In this document: piece after piece, positions 25,706 to 33,915 of the stretch | Position numbering within the stretch: the first letter of the stretch is position 1 | Layout of the letters: each line of letters starts with the position of its first letter | Assembly (NCBI RefSeq): GCF_947631635.1 | Contig: NZ_CANRMB010000001.1 | Span: forward strand, 62,001 to 126,000 | Length of the DNA: 64,000 nt | Direction of reading: 5' to 3' | Source of the DNA: an uncultured Dysosmobacter sp. | Lineage (GTDB): Bacteria; Bacillota; Clostridia; Oscillospirales; Oscillospiraceae | Position numbers and translations under genes: made by a program | The notes under the pieces: generated by a model | What the model was told of the DNA's origin: nothing | The model's input: only the letters and a program-made list of their open reading frames with translations | The model's database searches: none

Positions 25706-26365
25706 TCAATCGTCTAAATATCCCAAATACCGTTTGTTGCGGATCTCGTCAGGTCTTTCTGATAGCAAATCAGTGATATCGTATGGTGTATTGTCCTCCG
25801 GCACACCATATACGTCCGGAAAGGGAACATCCTCCGGGCAGCGAACAGGGGTCTCCGTTTTTCCGGACACATCCTGCCAGTCGCATGTGATCATGTACAT
25901 GTTCATGCCGGCAATGCCCTTTGGATTCTTGCAGTCCTTCCGGTGGGTTTTGCAAAACAGCGCCTGCAGTGCCGCGTCGCAGGCTTCCGGCTCCGCGTCA
26001 AGGTCCATCTTCCGTATCCGGCCGAAAGCCATCACAGAGCGGTAGTCGTGAACATGGCCTTTATAGGGGCGATCCGGAAAGTTTCGCCATGCCGCAAAGG
26101 AGCAGCACACCAAGGGGGATTTTTCAATGAGTTTTAACATATAGCCTTCCTTGGCAGTGTGAATGAAAATCAGCAGATTTTCCTCTGTGGCCGTATAGCC
26201 ATAACACATGGGGACAACATAGGCGTTTCGCCTGTCCTGAAATCCAATATGTACGATTTCGCATTGATCCAAAATCGCGGAAATAACCGCTGGATCATAG
26301 ACAAACTGTTCATATCGCAGCAAAGTGCTGGCCTCCCTTTGCAATTTAGAAAAAGGAATGTACAC
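25706..26365 (-). CDS. Pyridoxamine-phosphate-oxidase-fold flavoprotein
   Basis: This 219-residue protein has the split-barrel fold of PNPOx-like flavin or heme binders (YVVPMCYGY, then LLIFIHTAKEGYMLKLI and a basic YRSVMAFGRI). Such proteins bind FMN/F420 or act in PLP metabolism. It directly precedes the PLP-dependent lyase and is probably co-transcribed. The start is uncertain. A GTG at 26365 follows GAGGGAGAT inside a hairpin; a TTG about 42 bases later follows AAGGGAGG and would remove an N-terminal stretch not typical of the family. Confidence 0.7.
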   Translation of the reverse strand: MYIPFSKLQREASTLLRYEQFVYDPAVISAILDQCEIVHIGFQDRRNAYVVPMCYGYTATEENLLIFIHTAKEGYMLKLIEKSPLVCCSFAAWRNFPDRPYKGHVHDYRSVMAFGRIRKMDLDAEPEACDAALQALFCKTHRKDCKNPKGIAGMNMYMITCDWQDVSGKTETPVRCPEDVPFPDVYGVPEDNTPYDITDLLSERPDEIRNKRYLGYLDD

Positions 26366-26400
26366 ATCTCCCTCTTGAGAAAAGTGTACATTCCTTTTTT
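26350..26400. promoter_or_regulatory. 16-bp inverted repeat around the flavoprotein start
   Basis: Arms AAAAAGGAATGTACAC (26350-26365) and its perfect complement (26384-26399) enclose 18 bases. On the minus-strand mRNA the GTG start opens the 3' arm, and GAGGGAG, the ribosome binding site, is in the loop. It may control translation or serve as a regulator-binding or termination signal. Confidence 0.55.
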
Positions 26401-26480
26401 TGTCGATTCATTTCTTTCCTTTGGTACTTTTCTGCCATAATTTCTAAACAGGGGAAATGTTTGAACAAAACATGCGGTAT

Positions 26481-27518
26481 TTATAAAAATCCCCTCAATC
26501 TGTCCACAATCTCCTCCAATTGGTCGCAATATTCCCGCAAAAGGGCCCTATTACCCTCTTCAGCAGGCTGCGGCTGCACGGTTCCTTCAAGCCCCATGCC
26601 GCACCGCACCAGCAATTTTTCAGCCTCCGCATCCGGCTTGGGAAGATATTTATCCGCCCCCTGCGGTATTCGAAGCGCGGAATTCTGTCTCAGTGCCTGA
26701 CGGTATTCCTGCGGTGTCCGCCCGCAATACTTTTTCATGCTGGCAGAAAAGGACTTGCTGTCCGGAAAGCCGTGATCCAGCGCGATACTGACAATAGAAC
26801 GATCCTCGTCGCCCAAAGCCTCCAGCGCATGGCGAAGCCGCACCCGAATGATATAGTCATTGAAGAGGATGCCGGTGCTTTTCTTAAACAGTGTGGACAG
26901 GTATGTGCGGTTATACTGCACATGGGAGGACACCTCCTCCAGCGTCAGCTTTTGGTCAAAATTGGTCTCGATGTAGCTCATGACCCGCTGCAATGTTTCC
27001 TTCTCCTTGCCCTTGCCCTGTTTTTGCTCGGTGATGTGGGTCGGAAAGTGGAGCATCAGTTCACCCAGCAGCGCGGTCATATAGTGGATAGAGAGGTTAT
27101 GGGCCAGCGGATCCTCCTCAAAAGCATAGACAAAGGAACGTGCCAGCAGGAACCGCAGCTGCGCGAACATGGGTTCTCTTCTGCTAGCCGGCGATGATGC
27201 GCATTCGATCTGCAATGTGCTGACCTCCATAGAAAATTGTCTTTGGAAAAAGGAGGGAGCCACTTCGCAAATCAATACCAGGCTTTCCAAATCCCGCAGG
27301 AACATGGAGTGTCCGCAATTGGAATTGATCAGCAGCATATCATCCTGTTCCAGCAGATAACACCGCCCGTCAGCGAATACTTCAGCGGTCCCCTTGAGGA
27401 CCAGCATAAATTCCAGTGGTTTATGCCAGCAGAACTGGTAATTGCCGCCGCTCATTAAATAGTGCTCCAATAAAAGCTGCCCGTCCTGCTGTACCATCGC
27501 ATGATACCGCGTTTCCAT
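26481..27518 (-). CDS. AraC-family transcriptional regulator with cupin sensor
   Basis: The 345-residue protein has an N-terminal cupin-like sensor (about residues 1-150, with YLLEQDDMLLIN) and a C-terminal pair of AraC helix-turn-helix motifs (about 195-290: KLTLEEVSSHVQYNRTYLS and DHGFPDSKSFSASMKKYCG). Such proteins activate nearby catabolic operons on sensing a small ligand. It lies upstream of the flavoprotein/lyase/AbgT operon on the same strand and divergent from the Fe-S/molybdoenzyme operon, so either or both are likely targets. A C-terminal tail of about 50 residues follows the DNA-binding part. Confidence 0.85.
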   Translation of the reverse strand: METRYHAMVQQDGQLLLEHYLMSGGNYQFCWHKPLEFMLVLKGTAEVFADGRCYLLEQDDMLLINSNCGHSMFLRDLESLVLICEVAPSFFQRQFSMEVSTLQIECASSPASRREPMFAQLRFLLARSFVYAFEEDPLAHNLSIHYMTALLGELMLHFPTHITEQKQGKGKEKETLQRVMSYIETNFDQKLTLEEVSSHVQYNRTYLSTLFKKSTGILFNDYIIRVRLRHALEALGDEDRSIVSIALDHGFPDSKSFSASMKKYCGRTPQEYRQALRQNSALRIPQGADKYLPKPDAEAEKLLVRCGMGLEGTVQPQPAEEGNRALLREYCDQLEEIVDRLRGFL

Positions 27519-27880
27519 CCAGTCTCCTCCTGCCGATCAATTTTTTTATAGTATATCGGATTTTGCTTTTATCAGCAACGTTTTCTTTTCAATTTTACGA
27601 GATCTGTTTTCCATTCCCTCCATGTTCCCGACTCAGTTTTGGATCCCATATTTCTTGTTGAGTTCTGACAGGTGATTCCTTTGGAGAAACGCATCGTCCG
27701 AAATCTGAACATTCGCCCTGTTCCGGTTCTGACCTTTGTGTTTGGCAGATAAAGAACAAAACATTTGGATTGATAACGAACTCCACATTTTATACAGTTT
27801 TTATAGCACCTGCGGCAGAGTCCGCCGGATAGCGCTTCCCCCTGCGCCAATTTTTTGACTCATTGCTTTGGAGGCCCACG
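27519..27880. promoter_or_regulatory. Divergent control region
   Basis: These 360 bases separate the leftward AraC gene from the rightward Fe-S/FAD gene and hold no credible gene. They are AT-rich near both ends and should contain both promoters and AraC sites, but I cannot point to a convincing promoter pair. GGAGG at 27870 is the ribosome binding site of the rightward gene. Confidence 0.5.
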
Positions 27881-29746
27881 ATGGAACAACTCGGTTTTTT
27901 ATATGACACCACCCGCTGCGTTGGGTGCAAGGCCTGCCAAGTTGCCTGTAAGGAAAAAAACAAGCTTGGCACTGGCGACTTTTTTCGGAGAGTAGATACC
28001 ATGTTCGATGCCACCAGCGGTAAAAAGGTCCATTTCTCCGGCGCGTGCAATCACTGTAAAGATCCCGCCTGTGTGGCGGTCTGTCCCACTGGTGCCATGT
28101 ATATCGCCGCGGACGGCACTGTACAGCATAATGACGAACTGTGCGTGGGCTGCGGCCGCTGCGTCCATCACTGCCCCTACGGCGCCCCCTCTCTCAATAA
28201 AGTCACTGGCTATGCGCAAAAATGCGACTCCTGCGCAGCACTGCGTCAAGCTGGGCAGGACCCGGTCTGTGTAGCGGCATGCCCTACCCGGGCCCTGCGA
28301 TTCGGTCCACTGAAAGAGTTTCAGGGGGAAAAGGGCGTAGTCCCCAGTGATACGCTGTCCTTCCTCCCGCCAGCTGCCCGCACCTCTCCCTCTTTTCTCC
28401 TGCGCCGCAAGACTGACACACCGCCCGTCTCTGCGGGCGGCGCCAGCTGCGGTTCGCCGGCCGTTCAGCCACACAAAGAGTACGGGGCGTTCCGCCGCGA
28501 TACCGATCAGCGTTTTCTGATCCTGGGCGGCGGTGTGGCCGCGGTCTCCGCCGCAAAAGCTATTCGTGCCAGAAACGCCACAGCCGCCATCCGCATGGTC
28601 AGCTGTGAAGACCGCCTCCCCTATTGCAGGCCCATGCTGTCCAAAGGCTTGTTGGGCAGTTTTTCCGAGGACCGTTACCCTGTGGTCAGCCTCCAGTGGC
28701 TGGAGGAAAACAACATTGCGTTGACTCTGGGCCGAACGGTTTCAACATTAGACAGCGCCGCGCATACCGTGACGCTGGATGATGGGACGAAGATTCCCTT
28801 TGACAAATGTATTTACGCGCTGGGAGCCAGATGCTTTGTGCCTCCCATCTCCGGCCATGAAAAGGTCGGCGTGTTTACCCTGCGCTGCGATACGGACCTG
28901 CGGGCCATCCGCAGGCAGATGCTTACCGCCTCCCACGCCGCGGTCATCGGCGGCGGGATCACCGGTTTGGAGCTTGCCTGGGAATTGAAAAAAGCGGGCC
29001 TGCATGTGACGGTTCTGGAGATGGCTCCGGTATTGATGGGCCGCCTGTTAGATGAACAAAGCTCCCAGTATTTGCGCCGCTGCATAGAGGCGGCCGGTGT
29101 GGATGTCGTCACCGGTGTCCAAATCAAGGCCTTGGAGGGCGGCAGCGCTGTGGAATCCATCTTGCTGGAGGATGGACGTGTGTTCCCGGCGGAGTTGGTA
29201 GTGCTTTCCACCGGCTTCAGAGCCAATATAGATGTTGCTGCTCAGGCGGGCTTGAACGTGGGCAGGGCCATCACGGTCACAGCCGCGATGGAGACCAGCT
29301 GTCCCGATATCTACGCCTGCGGTGACTGCACAGACCGGAGCATGTCCACTTGGATGCAGAGCGTCCGGCAGGGAGAGACAGCCGGTGCCAACGCCGCGGG
29401 AGATACGCTGGAGTTCCATGCGGAACCGGAACCCGCCATGGTACATACCGCGGGGATCTCCCTGCTGTCCATCGGCGATATGGGTAAACATCCGGACAAG
29501 GTCTACCGTCTGGTATATGCTGCCGCGCAAGAGGATGCAGGGCGCTTTGCCGTCAATCCCAAAGCCGTCCAGCGGCAGGGGACATATTATGCCCTGTGTT
29601 TCCACGATGACCACATGGTGGGAGCCACTCTGATCGGCGATCTTGGCAGTATGCTTTTGATCCAGGATGCCGTAAGACAGCAGTGGAGTGAAGCGCAGTT
29701 TTTTGAAGCCGCGGAAAGAAAGGGGATCATGATCCATGCCCAGTGA
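27881..29746 (+). CDS. Ferredoxin (DmsB-type)-FAD/NAD oxidoreductase fusion
   Basis: This 621-residue protein has an N-terminal DmsB/HycB-like domain with four cysteine motifs for four 4Fe-4S clusters (starting CVGCKACQVACKEKN, then CNHCKDPACVAVCPTG, CVGCGRCVHHCPYG and CDSCAAL...CVAACPTRA). It is joined to a pyridine-nucleotide-disulfide-type flavoprotein (about residues 205-600; ILGGGVAAVSAAKAI for FAD, VIGGGITGLELAWELKKAG for NAD(P), IYACGDCTD). It can take electrons from NAD(P)H through FAD to the Fe-S chain. The stop overlaps the molybdoenzyme start by 11 bases, so it is probably that enzyme's electron donor. The ATG follows TTGGAGGCCCACG. Confidence 0.85.
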   Translation: MEQLGFLYDTTRCVGCKACQVACKEKNKLGTGDFFRRVDTMFDATSGKKVHFSGACNHCKDPACVAVCPTGAMYIAADGTVQHNDELCVGCGRCVHHCPYGAPSLNKVTGYAQKCDSCAALRQAGQDPVCVAACPTRALRFGPLKEFQGEKGVVPSDTLSFLPPAARTSPSFLLRRKTDTPPVSAGGASCGSPAVQPHKEYGAFRRDTDQRFLILGGGVAAVSAAKAIRARNATAAIRMVSCEDRLPYCRPMLSKGLLGSFSEDRYPVVSLQWLEENNIALTLGRTVSTLDSAAHTVTLDDGTKIPFDKCIYALGARCFVPPISGHEKVGVFTLRCDTDLRAIRRQMLTASHAAVIGGGITGLELAWELKKAGLHVTVLEMAPVLMGRLLDEQSSQYLRRCIEAAGVDVVTGVQIKALEGGSAVESILLEDGRVFPAELVVLSTGFRANIDVAAQAGLNVGRAITVTAAMETSCPDIYACGDCTDRSMSTWMQSVRQGETAGANAAGDTLEFHAEPEPAMVHTAGISLLSIGDMGKHPDKVYRLVYAAAQEDAGRFAVNPKAVQRQGTYYALCFHDDHMVGATLIGDLGSMLLIQDAVRQQWSEAQFFEAAERKGIMIHAQ

Positions 29747-32612
29747 TATTCTGAAAGATTGGCTGCGCTGCAGCTGGTTCACACAATTCTTCTCCGACTT
29801 TCCCGCCTGGTGCAGCACAGCAAAACAGGCGCCGCTCTTTGCCAAGCCCTGGCATGAACTTCTTTCCTCCAGGGACAGCGCATGTCTCCAGCAGGAATAT
29901 GACGACCTGATGAAAGGAACGAACGCCGAGATCTATATTCCCCTGTGGGCCTCTGTCTGCAAATTTGAGGATGGAAGCCTGCTGGATGAGACCACGCTGA
30001 AAGTGGTGCAGTTTTATCACAGGTGGGGATACGCCCCCGTGGAGATGGACGGCAATCCCCCTGACTATATTGGTCAGCAGACCCGCTTCCTGTGCTATCT
30101 GTATGCCTGCGCGCTCCATGAGGCGGAACGGGGCGGAGACACGGCTCCATATCTGGCCGCGGCGGAAGAATTTACGACCCTGTATCTGCTGGACACAGTC
30201 CGCGTGATTGCGCGGGAGCTCCGGCGCTTTGCTGCCAGCGAGCTGTTTTCCACAGTCGCGGACGCGTTGGTGGCATTGGTCCGGCGGGATGGCTCTGAAT
30301 GCCTCGCTGCTGAAAAGCCCGAGGTATATGCAAAACTTCTGGAGTGCTATGACAGCTACCGCCTTGGCCGCGGCCGGGAGATCGCGGATGGCCGGCAGAC
30401 CGTGATTCGCACCGGCGGCCGGAACAACTGCGGCGGAAAATGCGCCATTCGGGCAACTGCACAGGACGGCTGCATTCTCCATGTGGAGACTGGCTGTGAT
30501 ATCGGCCTGCCTCAGCTCCGGGCCTGTGTCCGCGGCCGCGGCTATCGCAAGACGTACCTGAGCGGCCAGCGGCTTCGCTACCCCATGAAGCGTATCGGAA
30601 AGCGCGGCGAGGGGCGGTTCCAGCGCATCTCCTGGCAGGAGGCTGCGGACCTGATCGCCTCAGAGTGGGTGCGGATCCGTGACGCCTATGGGCCGGGATC
30701 CAGATATGTCAACTACGGCCTCGGCGTAAATGCGGTGATCCGTCCCGACATGCTGGTCAAGCGCCTTCTCAATCAAGACGGCGGCTACTTGGGCTTTTAC
30801 GGCTCTTACAGTTTTGCCTGTGCCCAGTTCGTCACACCTTATATCTATGGAGACGCTTTCAGCGGAAACAGCGTGGAGGATCTTCCCAATACCAGGCTCC
30901 TGATTCTCTGGGGCCACAATCCGTCAGAAACCGTATACTCTCCGCAAGGCAATTATTTCATTGCTCAGGCAAAGGAGCGGGGGGCCAAGGTCATTGTGAT
31001 CGATCCCAGAGAAAGTGACACGGTCATTGCCATTGCTGACCAGTGGGTCCCCATTAAACCCTCCACGGACGGCGCCCTGGCTGCGGCCATGGCCTATGTC
31101 ATTTGGTCCGAGGGACTGCAGGATCAGCATTTCATGGATATGTACTGCCTCGGTTTTGACGCCAGTCACATGCCGGACGGTGTTCCTGAAGAGCTGAACT
31201 ATCACGATTACCTGTTCGGCAGGCTGGACGGCGTGGAAAAAACACCGGCGTGGGCGGAGTCCATCACCGGGGTGCCCGCCGCTGTGATCGAGGAGCTGGC
31301 CAGAGAGTATGCTACCACGAAGCCCGCCTGCCTGCTGCCGGGACTTGGCAATCAGCGCATCGGCAATGGTGAACAGACGGTTCGGGCCATGGCCATGCTT
31401 GCCTGCCTGACCGGCAATGTGGGAATTCCAGGCGGCAGTGCCGCGGGCATGGGATTTGGCCGGGAGGAGCCTGTGCCGGTATTTCCTCTGGGACAAAGCG
31501 GGTATCCAGGCGTCATCTCCTGTTTCCTGTGGACAAAGGCCATTGAGGAGGGTTCCAAAATGACCCGCCTGAAAGACGGCGTGCAGGGAATGGAACAGCT
31601 GGAAAGCGATGTCAAATTGGTGTTCAACCTGGCCGGAAATGCACTGATCAATCAGCACGCAGATATCAATCACTCCATCCGTGTGCTTGAGGACACCAGC
31701 AAGTGCGAGTTCCTGGTCTGTTCGGACGTCTTTATGACTCCCAGTGCAAAATTCGCGGATCTGCTTCTCCCCGCCCCCTCATTCCTGGAGGATGACAATA
31801 TTGCCGCTCCTTGGCGGCTGGGCCATTACCTGCTTCGCAACAACAAAGTGATCGCCCCCATCTTTGGGTGCAGAACAGAGTACGACTGGCTGTCAGACGT
31901 GGCAAAGCGGCTGGGCCTGTGGGAGGCTTGGTCCGAGGGGCGTGAAACACAGCAGGAATGGCTGGAGCATCTATATCATGAACTGCGCCAGAAGAACAGC
32001 GAGCTGCCGGATTATGAGACTTTCTGCAGAAACGGAGGCCACACATACAAAAACGCCGTATCCTATATTGCCTATGCGGACCAGATCCGTGACCCGGAGC
32101 ACTATAAATTTGGAACGCCCTCCGGAAAGATCGAGATATTCTCCAAGCGGCTGTACGATATGAATAACCCCAAAGAGATCCCGGCAATCCCCGCTTATGT
32201 GCCCTGCCCTGAGGGTCCTGATGATCCTCTTCGGGAAACATATCCGCTCCAACTGATCGGCTGGCACACCAAGCGCCGCTGCCATTCCATCCACGACAAC
32301 AACCCGTGGATGGAGGAGGTGGAACCCCAGCGGATGTGGATGCACCCGGATGACGCCCGGACCAGGGGAATTTCCACCGGGGATATCGCAGAGGTCTATA
32401 ATGACCGTGGCCTGCTGCGCATCCCTGTCATAGTCACCCCCCGGGTGATAAAGGGCGTAGTGGCCATCCCGGAGGGGGCGTGGTACACCCCTGGCAAGGA
32501 TGGCATCGATACGCGGGGGTCCATCAACGTGCTGACATCCACCCGTCCAACGCCCCTTGCAAAGGGAAATCCCCAGCACACCAATCTGGTGGAGGTCCGG
32601 CGGTATTTTTGA
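29736..32612 (+). CDS. Molybdopterin oxidoreductase with fused TorD-like chaperone domain
   Basis: Residues about 1-205 of this 958-residue protein are all-helical and resemble TorD/DmsD chaperones (PPDYIGQQTRFLCYLYACAL). Residues about 222-958 are a DMSO-reductase-family catalytic subunit: Cys232, Cys236 and Cys264 for the Fe-S cluster (NNCGGKC ... LRACVRGRG), a likely Ser molybdenum ligand in YGSYSFACAQ, and the C-terminal cofactor-binding domain. The first Cys of the usual cluster motif is Gly. There is no Tat signal, so it probably acts in the cytoplasm with the preceding Fe-S/FAD protein, reducing an S- or N-oxide. The chaperone-enzyme fusion replaces a usually separate TorD gene. Confidence 0.85.
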   Translation: MPSDILKDWLRCSWFTQFFSDFPAWCSTAKQAPLFAKPWHELLSSRDSACLQQEYDDLMKGTNAEIYIPLWASVCKFEDGSLLDETTLKVVQFYHRWGYAPVEMDGNPPDYIGQQTRFLCYLYACALHEAERGGDTAPYLAAAEEFTTLYLLDTVRVIARELRRFAASELFSTVADALVALVRRDGSECLAAEKPEVYAKLLECYDSYRLGRGREIADGRQTVIRTGGRNNCGGKCAIRATAQDGCILHVETGCDIGLPQLRACVRGRGYRKTYLSGQRLRYPMKRIGKRGEGRFQRISWQEAADLIASEWVRIRDAYGPGSRYVNYGLGVNAVIRPDMLVKRLLNQDGGYLGFYGSYSFACAQFVTPYIYGDAFSGNSVEDLPNTRLLILWGHNPSETVYSPQGNYFIAQAKERGAKVIVIDPRESDTVIAIADQWVPIKPSTDGALAAAMAYVIWSEGLQDQHFMDMYCLGFDASHMPDGVPEELNYHDYLFGRLDGVEKTPAWAESITGVPAAVIEELAREYATTKPACLLPGLGNQRIGNGEQTVRAMAMLACLTGNVGIPGGSAAGMGFGREEPVPVFPLGQSGYPGVISCFLWTKAIEEGSKMTRLKDGVQGMEQLESDVKLVFNLAGNALINQHADINHSIRVLEDTSKCEFLVCSDVFMTPSAKFADLLLPAPSFLEDDNIAAPWRLGHYLLRNNKVIAPIFGCRTEYDWLSDVAKRLGLWEAWSEGRETQQEWLEHLYHELRQKNSELPDYETFCRNGGHTYKNAVSYIAYADQIRDPEHYKFGTPSGKIEIFSKRLYDMNNPKEIPAIPAYVPCPEGPDDPLRETYPLQLIGWHTKRRCHSIHDNNPWMEEVEPQRMWMHPDDARTRGISTGDIAEVYNDRGLLRIPVIVTPRVIKGVVAIPEGAWYTPGKDGIDTRGSINVLTSTRPTPLAKGNPQHTNLVEVRRYF

Positions 32613-32667
32613 TTTTTCTCCGTCTGCGATGAAGCTGCAAAAATCCTGACAATTTCATAACCTGAAA

Positions 32668-32800
32668 CATCTCCGAGCCTTTCTGCCTAAAGGAAACCAT
32701 GGCAGTCTGGCCTGGGCCGTTCCGGAAACAGGGCGGCCTTCCGTGCTTGAAAAGGGGACTGGGATCATGCGAGGCCTTCCGCGCTGGAAGCGTCCTTATC
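32668..32800 (+). promoter_or_regulatory. Candidate molybdenum-cofactor (Moco/Tuco) riboswitch
   Basis: The untranslated leader contains CTCCGAGCC (32671), GCCTAAAGGAAACC, GGCCTGGGCC...GGCGGCC and CCTTCCGTGCTTGAAAAGG, then a small CTTCC-GCGCT-GGAAG hairpin at 32777-32791. This order of elements resembles the Moco RNA motif as I remember it; a covariance search was not possible. Context supports it: a molybdoenzyme lies upstream and a MobA fusion downstream. A long hairpin 28 bases further on could be the expression platform. Confidence 0.6.
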
Positions 32801-32827
32801 CCGATTGCCTATTTTTCTCTTTTAGTC

Positions 32828-32870
32828 AGCAAGAGCCGGAAGAATGTATTCTTCCGGCTCTTGCTTCTTG
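32828..32870 (+). terminator. Long hairpin behind the riboswitch candidate
   Basis: An 18-bp perfect stem (arms 32828-32845 and 32848-32865) is followed by TCTTGT, a weak T-run. It lies 25 bases before the TTG start of the second ECF gene. It may be the riboswitch-controlled terminator or the end of the molybdoenzyme operon. Confidence 0.6.
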
Positions 32871-32890
32871 TAAAGAAAGGAAATCGTATT

Positions 32891-33472
32891 TTGAAAAATA
32901 ACCGATTAAAGAGAATAATCTTTTTTGCATTGTGCTGCGACTTCGGCCTGTTTGCCAAGCGGCTCATCGCCCCTTTGACCAATATGATCACAGACGCGCT
33001 CCATATCCCCGGTGGGATCGCCACCAGTTTTTCCCTGATGTTTTTAGTCATTGCGGCGATTCTGATGCCCGGAGGTTTTTGCAGTACGATCATGAGCGCT
33101 GCTCAAAGCGTGATCGCTTTCTCCTTCGGAATGGTGGGCAGTATGGGATTACTGGCCCCCATCGGATATATTGTCCCTGGATTTGCGATCGACCTCGTTT
33201 TGATGGCAACAGCAGGGGGGGCGCTCCCCTGTGCAGACCGTATGGCGCTGGCTAACGGTATCGCTGCTGCCAGCGCAGCTTTTACAGCCAACTGTATCGT
33301 ATTTCATCTGAGAGGGATCGTGCTGCTGCTGTATGTATGTACCGCGTTTTCTTCCGGCATCTTCTGCGGACTGCTGGGCTCAAAGATCGTACAGCGTTTG
33401 GCACCGGTCTTTCGGGCAGAAGTCAAATACAGTTTTAAAACACGAAAAGGAAAGGAAGAGCTCTCTATATGA
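32891..33472 (+). CDS. ECF transporter S-component-like membrane protein (copy 2)
   Basis: This 193-residue membrane protein is the paralogue of the one at 34-567; ALCCxxGLxxKRLIAP, TDALHIPGGI and GMVGSMG...APIGYIVPG are shared. I chose the TTG at 32891 because AAAGAAAGG precedes it and the protein then aligns with copy 1 from its first residue; a longer open frame upstream reads through the riboswitch and hairpin. The stop overlaps the next start as ATGA. The probable role is binding a small cofactor-related compound for uptake with a shared ECF energising module. Confidence 0.6.
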   Translation: MKNNRLKRIIFFALCCDFGLFAKRLIAPLTNMITDALHIPGGIATSFSLMFLVIAAILMPGGFCSTIMSAAQSVIAFSFGMVGSMGLLAPIGYIVPGFAIDLVLMATAGGALPCADRMALANGIAAASAAFTANCIVFHLRGIVLLLYVCTAFSSGIFCGLLGSKIVQRLAPVFRAEVKYSFKTRKGKEELSI

Positions 33473-33915
33473 AAAAGAAACGGGTACGCATTCTGCTGGT
33501 TGGAATCTTTCTGATGACTGTCGCAGTCGCGTTTGTTTATTTGACTACGCGGTCTGCCGCACCAACGGGGGTGGTGCAGGTCATCTCTGGCGAAAAAACA
33601 GCGGAGGTCTGTCTATCCGACCTGGATCTGCGCTCTGTACAGGGAACGATCTCCAACGCAAAAGGGGACATCACCGCAGTAGATGCCTTGGGAATTCCGC
33701 TGGAAAAGCTTCTTGCCGACATTGGTATCACAGAGTATACCACGGTTTCTATTATTTCGGACGATGCGTATCACGCGGACTTATCCGCTGCGGAACTGCA
33801 CGGCGAACGGGAGGTATACCTTGTCGCGGAAGGAGAACAGGCAAGATTGATCGTGTTTGGCGATGCCAACAGTAAGCGCAACGTATCCCATGTTGTGAGA
33901 ATAGATGTCGTATGA
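33469..33915 (+). CDS. Membrane-anchored protein resembling the molybdopterin oxidoreductase fold (copy 2)
   Basis: The 148-residue protein has an N-terminal basic stretch and membrane anchor (about residues 5-24), followed by an extracytoplasmic domain with ALGIPLEKLLADIGI, SIISDDAYHADL and LIVFGDANSKRNVSHVVRI. GxPLxxLLxxxGI and the following strand pattern are characteristic of the sulfite-oxidase-like molybdopterin domain, but no metal-binding Cys is present. Four-base overlaps (ATGA) link it to both neighbours. It is diverged from copy 1 but keeps the same ends. It may bind a pterin outside the membrane and hand it to the S component (inference). Confidence 0.5.
   Translation: MKKKRVRILLVGIFLMTVAVAFVYLTTRSAAPTGVVQVISGEKTAEVCLSDLDLRSVQGTISNAKGDITAVDALGIPLEKLLADIGITEYTTVSIISDDAYHADLSAAELHGEREVYLVAEGEQARLIVFGDANSKRNVSHVVRIDVV

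Noticed and set aside
32699-32890. N-terminal extension of the second S-component protein
   Set aside because: The extension reads through the riboswitch candidate and its hairpin and does not align with copy 1; TTG 32891 has a proper ribosome binding site.
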